A DNA stretch of 6,442 nucleotides from Psychrobacter sp. (GCA_020024075.1 JAHHUJ010000122.1:1-6442), one strand, 5' to 3'. Shown: positions 1 through 6,164, counted from the stretch's first letter. The notes: a model not told the origin generated them from the sequence alone. A program made the numbers and translations.

Positions 1-8
1 GACTGACT

Positions 9-425
9 ATGAACGATAAAAATATATCCGATAAGAATATGTCCAATAAATTACCAAAACACATTGCTCAAATGGTCGAAAAAAATAACTTGGTGCTGGC
101 CATAAAGTCATTATCTGAAGAACAAAATATAAGCATGAGCGAGGCTAAAGACTTAATTGATGATTATGAGCAAAGCTTAAAACAACAACAAAGCCAAAAA
201 GTTGCCGCCATTAGTCATAAACAACAAAAGAAACAGGGTGTTAAGCCGGGCAGACAGTCCATTAAAGACAACCCCGAACTACAATCTCTAAATAATGGCT
301 TGGACAATCGTCTAAACTCAATGGGTTACAAACCACCTATGGTGCCTTACTGGGTCAAGCGTGTCTTTGTTATTTTATTAGTCATCACGATTTTAAGTCT
401 GTTATTTTGGCGATTAATGCCTTAA
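9..425 (+). CDS. Small tail-anchored protein with L7/L12-like segment
   Basis: The 138-residue protein is not one I can name. Residues about 22-54 (AIKSLSEEQ, then SEAKDLID) resemble the helix-turn-helix of the ribosomal L7/L12 C-terminal domain, where an 'AIK..R...G..L.EAK..V' pattern recurs. Residues 55-110 are polar, lysine- and glutamine-rich and probably disordered. Residues about 118-135 form one hydrophobic helix preceded by K117 and R118, so the N-terminal bulk should be cytoplasmic and the protein tail-anchored in the inner membrane. Only eight bases precede the ATG and they show no ribosome site. The frame is open to the window edge, so the start could lie upstream, or at Met11 (position 39). 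It converges on the lipase foldase gene with a 46-bp gap. The function is unknown; that it is a real gene is fairly sure from its composition and clean membrane anchor. Confidence 0.7.
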   Translation: MNDKNISDKNMSNKLPKHIAQMVEKNNLVLAIKSLSEEQNISMSEAKDLIDDYEQSLKQQQSQKVAAISHKQQKKQGVKPGRQSIKDNPELQSLNNGLDNRLNSMGYKPPMVPYWVKRVFVILLVITILSLLFWRLMP

Positions 426-444
426 TGACACAGCTTACCTTGAG

Positions 445-467
445 TTTGATTAACCGATTTGATTAAC
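445..467. repeat. Two 10-bp direct repeats in convergent gap
   Basis: TTTGATTAAC occurs at 445-454 and again at 458-467, a 13-bp period, between the stop codons of two convergent genes. No GC-rich hairpin with a T-run is visible in this 46-bp gap, so no intrinsic terminator can be called here. The repeat may be chance duplication in AT-rich DNA. Confidence 0.5.
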
Positions 468-471
468 TGCT

Positions 472-1587
472 TTATTGGGACTGATTTTTAAACTTTCCAT
501 AACCTACCAGACGTTTTTGCTCATTGTCACTAAATAGCTTTTGCTCCAAAGCCGCTATCTGTTGCTGTTTCTCAGAAGGTGAAGCATTAGAGGCTGTTAT
601 CTGTTGTTTTTGTTGTTGATAACTTTCAAAGCGGCGGTCAAAATCTTGAGTCTGCTTATCTAATTCTGCCAACCTGTGTGCCGCCTCTATTCCCACCAAT
701 TCGGTGCGCATCTCAAACAGTTGCTGCTCATCAGCGCCTCGCTTTTTCATCTGTTCGGTTCGGGTCATAAGCTGCTGCAAATTAGCCTGCTGCTCTGCTT
801 GCTTTTTGGTCAAAGAGTCCGGTAAATTTTGTAGATATCTTTGTTTGGCCTGTTGTTTTTCAGCATTAGATAATGACTTATCTTGAGCTATCTTTAGCAT
901 CTGCTTATTGTAAGCTTGCAACTGATCTTCGGTGCCAAAAAAAGCCGCTTCGACCTTGGAGTTGAATAACTGACTTCTAACCGTTTTTAATTGTTGTTGC
1001 TGCCTATCTATGGCCTCTATATTCAGCTCACCTTGCTCCACTTTTTGTAACGCCTCATTGAAGTTGGTTGGCTCATCAAACTGGCTTTGAATGGCATTAA
1101 CTTGCTTTAGATAGGATTGGTATTGATAATATAGATTAATAGCTTCATTGGCGGCAGGCTGCGGCGTAGTATGTAAAATATAGGCTTCCACCCGAGCATC
1201 AATGGTCTCGCTATCTTCCTCTCCTAAGGCAGAAAGGAAGTAATCATACAAGCGTCTTAGCCCTCGAGTAGCCACCAACTGTGCTTTATCATTGATGATA
1301 ATCTCACCATCCACCTCAGTGCCTTGTAATGAGCGAGGCAAATTCTCCACCCCGGTTATAAATTTATCAGGGCGATAAGGCAGGTCTTGTAGTGAGTGCT
1401 CAGAGTCAGAATCCTGTATCAATTTACGAGTCTTTATAGCCTCAGAGGCAGAGGTCTCAGCTTTGGTATTTGTGGGCTGTTTATTAGCATTAAGCTTCAC
1501 CATCAGCACTAAGAGAGCCAATACTGCCAACATAATTAGCCCAGCTAGCAATAGCCAAAACCCTTTACGATTCGGCTTAGTTGTCAT
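472..1587 (-). CDS. lifO: Lipase-specific foldase (lipase chaperone)
   Basis: This is a steric chaperone that folds the secreted lipase in the periplasm before type II export. It has 371 residues against about 340 in Pseudomonas and Burkholderia homologues. Residues 1-9 are basic and residues 10-30 form one membrane helix that anchors it in the inner membrane. Residues 31-65 are a polar linker. The family signature SLQGTEVDG is at 86-94. The foldase motif RxxFDYFLSA appears at 111-120 as RRLYDYFLSA, with Tyr in place of the usual Phe, followed by GEE. The rest is Gln-rich, helical and repetitive, matching the extended helical scaffold that clasps the lipase. It starts 28 bp after the lipase stop, the usual lipA-lif order, with a weak purine-rich GAGAGAG ribosome site. 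The identification is secure; the partner is almost certainly the adjacent lipase. Confidence 0.95.
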   Translation of the reverse strand: MTTKPNRKGFWLLLAGLIMLAVLALLVLMVKLNANKQPTNTKAETSASEAIKTRKLIQDSDSEHSLQDLPYRPDKFITGVENLPRSLQGTEVDGEIIINDKAQLVATRGLRRLYDYFLSALGEEDSETIDARVEAYILHTTPQPAANEAINLYYQYQSYLKQVNAIQSQFDEPTNFNEALQKVEQGELNIEAIDRQQQQLKTVRSQLFNSKVEAAFFGTEDQLQAYNKQMLKIAQDKSLSNAEKQQAKQRYLQNLPDSLTKKQAEQQANLQQLMTRTEQMKKRGADEQQLFEMRTELVGIEAAHRLAELDKQTQDFDRRFESYQQQKQQITASNASPSEKQQQIAALEQKLFSDNEQKRLVGYGKFKNQSQ

Positions 1588-1615
1588 CTTTACTCTCTCT
1601 TATTTGATTGTCTAC

Positions 1616-2779
1616 CTACAGACCTTCATTTTTTAGACGATTGACCTGACTGCGATAAACCGATACAGGATTCACCTCTCCCCAGCCAACCAGTCCCAAG
1701 AACTGATTGACCGAGTCTAAATGATTCATCTTATAATCATCACGAATGACATAACCCAAACGACTGGAGCAAGCAGATACCAAGCCATCGTTAGGGTCGT
1801 CTTTACCAAAAGTAAGACCCGTTAATGCCAGGATATAATCACTGGGGTCTAACCCATTGGTAATGGTGCCTACTCCTGAAAATGAATAATAAGGGATGCC
1901 ATTGACCACGTAGTCCTGCGGTGGCTGTCCACAGTACTCACTAGGCATAGCCGCTGGATACTTAGGATTGTAATACTCAGCCATATAGTCGCTGGTCAGC
2001 CCGGTCACTGCTCGTAATGAGTCTTGCTGCTGCAGCTGCTTTAGACTGATGCCAGAGCCCACATCCATAAACTTGCCAAAAAACTTATGGTAAGAAATAA
2101 GCGCCCTACCTAACAAATTATATTCGCCCTCAGGATAGCCTGATCTTGCACTGCTTTCGGTGATAAACCTTAGTACCCAGTCTGCCATTTTTGAACCCTG
2201 CTCTGGGCTTGCCACTGCAGTCACTGAGGCCACGTGCTCAGGCGCTACCGCTGCCACATAGCGAATATCTATCCCGCCCAAGCTATGTCCAATTAGGTTC
2301 ACTTTCTGTTTACCTGTCACTGCAGCTATGGTTTGCACTTGCTGTAATAATTGCTCGCCTCGAAATTCAGCATCATGGATGGCAGAAGTTTTGGTGACAT
2401 AGACCTCAGTGCCTCCTTGCATCAAAGCTTGGGGAATGCCATTAAAATAACTCAATATGCCAAACAGAGTATTAAATCCACCCAGTCCATGAGCCAACAC
2501 TACTGGATACTGGGTAGCGGTCGAGTCATCTTGTGGCGTAACGCTAGAGACTAATTGACAACCATTGGGGTTTGAGCAATTGTAATACTCAGCAGCCACA
2601 GCTGGCTGCACTAGACCCAAAAAACTTACCAACCCTAAACTTGCAGCTATCCAGAGATTAGCCGCACGCTTAGTTGGTCTATGTTGTCCCTTGGAATATT
2701 CCCCATGATTTCCCGCATCATGCCGATAGCTTGCAGTATGTCGATAGCCTGCAATATGCCGATAATTAGGTAAGCTCAC
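1616..2779 (-). CDS. lipA: Secreted triacylglycerol lipase, family I (Pseudomonas type)
   Basis: This alpha/beta hydrolase hydrolyses long-chain acylglycerols outside the cell. The nucleophile is S166 in GHSLGG (164-169). By spacing against P. aeruginosa LipA the acid is D331 (NDGLV) and the base H353 (NHLD). The calcium ligands D311, D355, Q359 and L363, and the disulfide pair C283/C337, are all in register. The oxyanion strand is HGLGG (97-101). The Sec signal core is about residues 42-57, with cleavage after AVA or AVAA (62/63), giving a mature protein of about 325 residues. Two further cysteines, C68 and C74, follow the cleavage site. The only usable start is GTG at 2779, five bases after the esterase stop. 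It leaves a 41-residue n-region containing YRH repeats, and its nearest AAGG lies 13 bases upstream, so translational coupling is likely. The function is secure; the exact start is not. Confidence 0.95.
   Translation of the reverse strand: MSLPNYRHIAGYRHTASYRHDAGNHGEYSKGQHRPTKRAANLWIAASLGLVSFLGLVQPAVAAEYYNCSNPNGCQLVSSVTPQDDSTATQYPVVLAHGLGGFNTLFGILSYFNGIPQALMQGGTEVYVTKTSAIHDAEFRGEQLLQQVQTIAAVTGKQKVNLIGHSLGGIDIRYVAAVAPEHVASVTAVASPEQGSKMADWVLRFITESSARSGYPEGEYNLLGRALISYHKFFGKFMDVGSGISLKQLQQQDSLRAVTGLTSDYMAEYYNPKYPAAMPSEYCGQPPQDYVVNGIPYYSFSGVGTITNGLDPSDYILALTGLTFGKDDPNDGLVSACSSRLGYVIRDDYKMNHLDSVNQFLGLVGWGEVNPVSVYRSQVNRLKNEGL
2711..2764 (-). repeat. Three 18-bp tandem repeats in lipase 5' end
   Basis: Three consecutive 18-bp units on the minus strand encode YRHIAG, YRHTAS and YRHDAG (lipase residues 6-23). 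Each unit begins TATCGRCAT and carries GCA or GCG at the same place. The period is an exact multiple of three, so unit gain or loss would keep the reading frame. Confidence 0.85.
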
Positions 2780-2784
2780 AATAT

Positions 2785-3453
2785 TTACAGTACCTTAGTT
2801 AGCCACTGCCCAATGGCCTTAATCTGCGGTAGGCAAACTTGGTGTGCCATAGGATACGTATTAAACTGCACTTGATAGCCTTGATTGGTTAGGCGCTCAT
2901 TAGCCATCTGACCTAGTGCTACTGGCACCACAGGATCTTGGGTGCCATGATCAATCCTGATTGGCAAATCTTTATTAATGGCAGTATATGTTGATGGCTC
3001 ATCAATCGCTAAATAGGTAGATAGAGCCATTAGGCCTGCCAAACGCTGGGGGTAAGTTAGCGCCACTTGATAGGCTACTGCTCCGCCTTGTGAGAAGCCA
3101 GCAATAACGATATTTTCTGGATTAACACCGCGTTCAATTTCACGCTGAATCAAGTCTTTGATGGCCTCTGCTGACTTCAAAATTTGCTCAACATCTACCT
3201 TACGATCCAAGCTTATTTCTATCAGATCGTACCAAGCTGGCATCACCATTCCCCCATTTATGGTAACTGGGATTTGCGGTGCGTGCGGGAAAACAAAACG
3301 CACCGCCATCTCAGAGCTCAGTCCTAGCTCAGGCACTACTGGCTCAAAGTCATGGCCACTAGCCCCCAACCCATGTAGCCAAATTACTGACTTATCAATG
3401 CTCTTGTTTGAAGGGTTGTGCTCTACGGTTACACACTCTAAATACTGCGTCAT
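2785..3453 (-). CDS. Carboxylesterase / acyl-protein-thioesterase-like hydrolase
   Basis: This is a 222-residue alpha/beta hydrolase of the phospholipase/carboxylesterase family (Pfam PF02230, like Pseudomonas fluorescens esterase). It hydrolyses short-chain esters or lysophospholipid-type acyl esters. The oxyanion strand is IWLHGLGASGHDF (24-36). The nucleophile is S121 in GFSQGG, the acid D173 in HGTQDPVVP and the base H204 in YPMAHQV; the length is normal for the family. There is no signal peptide or membrane segment, so it should be cytoplasmic. The ATG at 3453 is well supported: AAAGGA sits five bases upstream (3459-3464). It is the first gene of a three-gene minus-strand operon with lipase and foldase, only five bases before the lipase start. 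That suggests it finishes hydrolysis of small esters taken up after the lipase acts. Family identity is firm; the physiological substrate is inference. Confidence 0.93.
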   Translation of the reverse strand: MTQYLECVTVEHNPSNKSIDKSVIWLHGLGASGHDFEPVVPELGLSSEMAVRFVFPHAPQIPVTINGGMVMPAWYDLIEISLDRKVDVEQILKSAEAIKDLIQREIERGVNPENIVIAGFSQGGAVAYQVALTYPQRLAGLMALSTYLAIDEPSTYTAINKDLPIRIDHGTQDPVVPVALGQMANERLTNQGYQVQFNTYPMAHQVCLPQIKAIGQWLTKVL

Positions 3454-3473
3454 AATGATCCTTTACTGTTTGT

Positions 3474-3501
3474 TATCTATGTCTTGTTATTGAAAAAACA
3501 A
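3474..3501 (-). promoter_or_regulatory. Candidate sigma-70 promoter for esterase-lipase operon
   Basis: On the minus strand TTGTTT (3501-3496) and TAGATA (3479-3474) are separated by 16 bases. Transcription would begin near 3467, just ahead of the AAAGGA ribosome site, giving a very short leader. The region is AT-rich, so the match could be accidental. Confidence 0.35.
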
Positions 3502-3516
3502 TTTGAAAAAAACAAA
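3489..3516. repeat. Two adjacent A-tract dyad elements
   Basis: ATTG-A6-CAAT (3489-3502) and TTTG-A7-CAAA (3502-3516) lie end to end, each a short inverted repeat around an A-tract. They overlap the -35 side of the candidate esterase promoter and abut the Pho box. They could be operator half-sites or a bent-DNA element; function is inferred from position only. Confidence 0.5.
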
Positions 3517-3533
3517 TGTCATAAAACTGTCAG
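3516..3533 (+). promoter_or_regulatory. Pho box (PhoB-binding site) for glycerophosphodiesterase gene
   Basis: The 18 bases ATGTCATAAAACTGTCAG match the E. coli Pho box consensus CTGTCATAWAWCTGTCAY at 16 positions, with both TGTCA half-sites perfect and 11 bp apart. Ten bases downstream, TACTTT (3544-3549) can serve as the -10, keeping its T1, A2 and T6. That is the spacing seen at phoA, where the Pho box replaces the -35. Transcription would start near 3556 and run into the phosphodiesterase gene. The sequence match is direct; PhoB control is inference. Confidence 0.75.
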
Positions 3534-3607
3534 TTATTTCAGTTACTTTACAGGCTAAAGGTATCCCTTAGTTCCCAATATTAACACACCCATTTAAGGA
3601 ATCTTGA

Positions 3608-5008
3608 ATGTCATTTTATAACAATAAAACTATTAATAATTTGGATATCCGCTGTAATAACAACAACTATAATGCACCTGCTGTTAAAAACAAAATAAAA
3701 CTAGCGACAGGTCTGTGTATTAGCCTATCCAGTCTATTACTATCAGGATGTAGTAATGTCTTAGCCGAGCCTAATCACAACTCTATGGCCTCAAGCAGCT
3801 CCCAATCAACTAATAACACCTCAGCTAAGCCAAAGACAATAGTAGGTCATAGCTATGGTAGTCGTCCACTATACTTAGTAGATGATATGGACAACAGCCC
3901 CCTAAAAACACAGTTAAAATCATGTGAGGGTCAAACTGCTACCAAGTCTGACTTCTCAATCTCTCATCGCGGCGCCCCTTTGCAATACCCTGAGCATACT
4001 TATGATAGTTACCTAGCTGCTGCTCGTATGGGAGCTGGCATCTTAGAGTGTGATGTGGCATTTACCAAAGATAAGCAGCTGGTTTGTCGTCATGCCCAAA
4101 ACGACTTACATACCACAACCAATATTTTAGCCACACCTTTGGCAAAAAAATGTAGCACCCCACCAAAATTTGATGCTAAAGGTCAATTAACCAATGCTGA
4201 TAAAATCGAGTGTCGCACCTCAGACATTACTTTGAATGAGTTCAAATCTCTACGCGGAAAAATGGATGCGGCCGATACCAAGGCCAAAACCCTTGAGCAA
4301 TATATGAATGCGACTGCCCCTTGGCGCACTGACTTATATAGCCAAAATGGCAAACTGCTGAGCTTGGATGAGCATATTAAATTAACTGAGAGTCTGGGCC
4401 TAAAGCATACCCCAGAGCTTAAAACCCCTGCTGAAAAAATGCCTTTTGGCAACTATACTCAAGATCAGTATCGCAAGCAGCTTGTCGATACCTATAAAAA
4501 AGCCGGCGTGCCAGCTGACAAAGTCTATGCTCAGTCATTTGATATTGAAGACATTAAGTACTGGATAAAAAACAACCCCGACTTTGCAAAAAATGCGGTG
4601 TATTTAATAGAAGATAGCAATGAGACAGCACAAGGTAAGACTTTTGATAAAAATGACCCAACAACTTGGAAGCATTCAATGCAAGAGTTGAAAGCCATGG
4701 GCGTGAATATCATTGCTCCAGCCACTTGGATTTTGGTAACCAGCGATGGTAAAGGTCGTATGATGCCTTCTGAATATGCCAAAGAGGCGAACAAGGCGGG
4801 CCTTAAAATTATTACTTGGTCTATCGAGCGTTCAGGCCCTTTAGCAAATGGTGGCGGCTGGTACTACACTGGTCTAGAGGATGCTATAAATAATGATGGC
4901 GACTTAATGAGCTTTATTGATGTATTGGCACAAGAGGTAGGCGTTATGGGTATTTTTTCTGATTGGCCTGCCACAGTGACTTATTATGCTAACTGTAAAG
5001 GTCTATAG
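3608..5008 (+). CDS. Lipoprotein glycerophosphodiester phosphodiesterase
   Basis: This enzyme cleaves glycerophosphodiesters (deacylated phospholipids) to glycerol-3-phosphate and an alcohol in the periplasm or on the membrane surface. Residues 32-47 are a hydrophobic signal ending in lipobox L45-S46-G47-C48, so C48 should be lipidated; a Ser/Asn-rich linker follows to about 78. The GDPD domain begins at SHRGAP (119-124). H120 and H162 are the probable catalytic histidines, and E147, D149 and E270 the probable metal ligands. The sequence continues normally through ITWSIERSGP (402-411) and the closing FSDWP. With 466 residues it is the longer, insert-containing GDPD type rather than a short cytoplasmic UgpQ. 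AAGGA seven bases before the ATG fixes the start and leaves an unusually long, Asn-rich n-region. A Pho box lies upstream and a terminator downstream, so it is probably transcribed alone. I assign no gene symbol because the glpQ type is not certain. Confidence 0.93.
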   Translation: MSFYNNKTINNLDIRCNNNNYNAPAVKNKIKLATGLCISLSSLLLSGCSNVLAEPNHNSMASSSSQSTNNTSAKPKTIVGHSYGSRPLYLVDDMDNSPLKTQLKSCEGQTATKSDFSISHRGAPLQYPEHTYDSYLAAARMGAGILECDVAFTKDKQLVCRHAQNDLHTTTNILATPLAKKCSTPPKFDAKGQLTNADKIECRTSDITLNEFKSLRGKMDAADTKAKTLEQYMNATAPWRTDLYSQNGKLLSLDEHIKLTESLGLKHTPELKTPAEKMPFGNYTQDQYRKQLVDTYKKAGVPADKVYAQSFDIEDIKYWIKNNPDFAKNAVYLIEDSNETAQGKTFDKNDPTTWKHSMQELKAMGVNIIAPATWILVTSDGKGRMMPSEYAKEANKAGLKIITWSIERSGPLANGGGWYYTGLEDAINNDGDLMSFIDVLAQEVGVMGIFSDWPATVTYYANCKGL

Positions 5009-5019
5009 ACAGCCGAAGA

Positions 5020-5131
5020 CTATTTAATAAAATAGCTATTTAACACAAAAGCTATCTAATACAAAAAGCTGTTTAATATAACAGCCATATAATTAAAGCA
5101 CTATTATAGTCAAAGCTATCTATTGTACGCG
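5020..5131. repeat. Degenerate 16-bp tandem array, seven copies
   Basis: Units start at 5020, 5036, 5052, 5069, 5085, 5101 and 5116, so the period is 16, 16, 17, 16, 16 and 15 bp. The best four read CTATTTAATAAAATAG, CTATTTAACACAAAAG, CTATCTAATACAAAAAG and CTGTTTAATATAACAG; the last three are more decayed. The array fills the 3' untranslated region of the phosphodiesterase gene up to its terminator and contains no convincing reading frame. A small dyad, GCTGTT-N6-AACAGC, lies at 5068-5085. Confidence 0.75.
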
Positions 5132-5137
5132 TTGATC

Positions 5138-5175
5138 AAAGCTTTAGTCTAAAATGTTTTAGGCTAAAGCTTTTT
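5138..5175 (+). terminator. Rho-independent terminator after phosphodiesterase gene
   Basis: The arms AAAGCTTTAGTCTAAAA (5138-5154) and TTTTAGGCTAAAGCTTT (5157-5173) pair over 17 bases with a single G-U pair, around a tiny AUGU loop, and run into a T5 tail (5171-5175). The stem is AT-rich but long. It lies about 130 bases after the phosphodiesterase stop and about 20 to 50 bases before the permease start. Confidence 0.8.
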
Positions 5176-5206
5176 AGGTTACACTTAGTTCCAGCATGCC
5201 ATTAAC

Positions 5207-5212
5207 AGAGGG
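5207..5212 (+). promoter_or_regulatory. Ribosome site favouring the ATG at 5223
   Basis: AGAGGG ends ten bases before the ATG at 5223, whereas the ATG at 5196 has no purine-rich site in the twenty bases before it. This favours the downstream start for the permease, though the spacing is at the long end. Confidence 0.5.
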
Positions 5213-5222
5213 CCAAATACTG

Positions 5223-5999
5223 ATGTTCATTGATTTCATAACCCTAATTCAGTCTATTCCCGTTTGGCATCTTGCTTGCTTATTTATATTGGGTGTCTTA
5301 GCCTTCGTTATCTCCACAATCTCCGGAGGTGGTGGGGCGCTGATTTTAATTCCGGCTACGTCAGCTTTAATTGGTGCGCCTGCCACTCCCCCTGTCATCA
5401 ATCTAGGTACTTTCATCTCTCGCCCCTCGCGTATGATTATGTTTTGGCACGACATCGACTGGGGCCTTATCAAATACTACGTCCCCAGTGCCGTCATCGG
5501 TACTTGGCTAGCGGGGCTTCTATTTAGTAAGCTTAATGCACAGTGGATACAGCTATTGGTCGGCGTATTTTTGGTTTCAACTATTTTTCAATATAAATTT
5601 GGCAAAATCGACAAAACCTTTAACATGCCCAAGTCAGGGTTTATACCGTTAGGATTTATTGTTGCATTCATCAGTACCCTAGTGGGTGGTTTGGGGCCTG
5701 TGCTCAATCCTTTTTATATGAATTCTGGACTAACAAAGGAAGATTTAATTGCTACCAAGACCGCTAACTCCTTCTTTGTTGGTATCGCACAGATTGGCAG
5801 TTACGCTTTTTTTGGGGTATTAACCGCTAAGCTTTGGGTTTATGGCTTAGTGTTAGGGCTGGGTGCTATACTCGGCACCTACATAGGCAAGCAGTTTTTG
5901 GCAGGCATGACTGTTAAGCAATTTCGACTGTTGTTATTGATACTTATGGTGGTTAGTGGCGCTTATATGATTTATGACAATATAAATGTGTTTTTTTAA
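5223..5999 (+). CDS. TauE/SafE (TSUP) family membrane permease
   Basis: This is a polytopic inner-membrane protein of the TSUP family, whose members move small organic or sulfur anions such as sulfite, sulfoacetate or taurine-derived compounds; the substrate here is unknown. About eight hydrophobic segments are visible. The two-fold family repeat shows as FVISTISGGGGALILIP in the first half and FISTLVGGLGPVLNPF in the second, each a helix followed by a Gly-rich turn and a Pro. At 258 residues (267 from the ATG at 5196) it is a normal length. I prefer 5223 because of the AGAGGG site; the extra nine residues from 5196 are polar and add nothing recognisable. It follows a strong terminator, so it needs its own promoter, yet none is clear: TACACT at 5180-5185 is the best -10 candidate and would suit only the 5223 start. 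No clear terminator follows the stop. Confidence 0.88.
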   Translation: MFIDFITLIQSIPVWHLACLFILGVLAFVISTISGGGGALILIPATSALIGAPATPPVINLGTFISRPSRMIMFWHDIDWGLIKYYVPSAVIGTWLAGLLFSKLNAQWIQLLVGVFLVSTIFQYKFGKIDKTFNMPKSGFIPLGFIVAFISTLVGGLGPVLNPFYMNSGLTKEDLIATKTANSFFVGIAQIGSYAFFGVLTAKLWVYGLVLGLGAILGTYIGKQFLAGMTVKQFRLLLLILMVVSGAYMIYDNINVFF

Positions 6000-6004
6000 C
6001 TTTG

Positions 6005-6046
6005 ATGTGAAATCTAACAACCTGTAATGTGAAATCTAACAACCTG
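6005..6046. repeat. Perfect 20-bp direct repeat, 22-bp period
   Basis: ATGTGAAATCTAACAACCTG occurs identically at 6005-6024 and 6027-6046. The 22-bp period is two helical turns, so both copies face the same side of the DNA. The array starts five bases after the permease stop. On the minus strand each copy contains TTCAC. Confidence 0.9.
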
Positions 6047-6164
6047 CTACCCACATTCACTAATTTTCCATAGTCTGACCATCTGAAACACATCTCTTTT
6101 TATGCTGGCTGTGCTAGGATTAGCAATATATTTTGATAGCATATGGTTTATATTAAGACAGCCT

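Noticed and set aside
426..471. Bidirectional terminator between the convergent genes
   Set aside because: No stem of useful length followed by a T-run can be drawn; only a short direct repeat is present.
704..886. 60-codon plus-strand frame, Cys/Ser-rich
   Set aside because: It lies wholly inside the lipase foldase gene on the opposite strand and looks like antisense shadow composition.
2191..2554. Two plus-strand frames of 67-68 codons
   Set aside because: They overlap each other and the well-supported lipase on the other strand.
3158..3493. 111-codon plus-strand frame
   Set aside because: It is antisense to most of the esterase, whose catalytic motifs are intact, and shows no domain or ribosome site.
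4183..4794. Two minus-strand frames of 87-89 codons
   Set aside because: They are antisense to the phosphodiesterase domain and show no family features.
5249..5527. Frames on both strands inside the permease
   Set aside because: The permease frame carries the TSUP repeat motifs; these are shadows.
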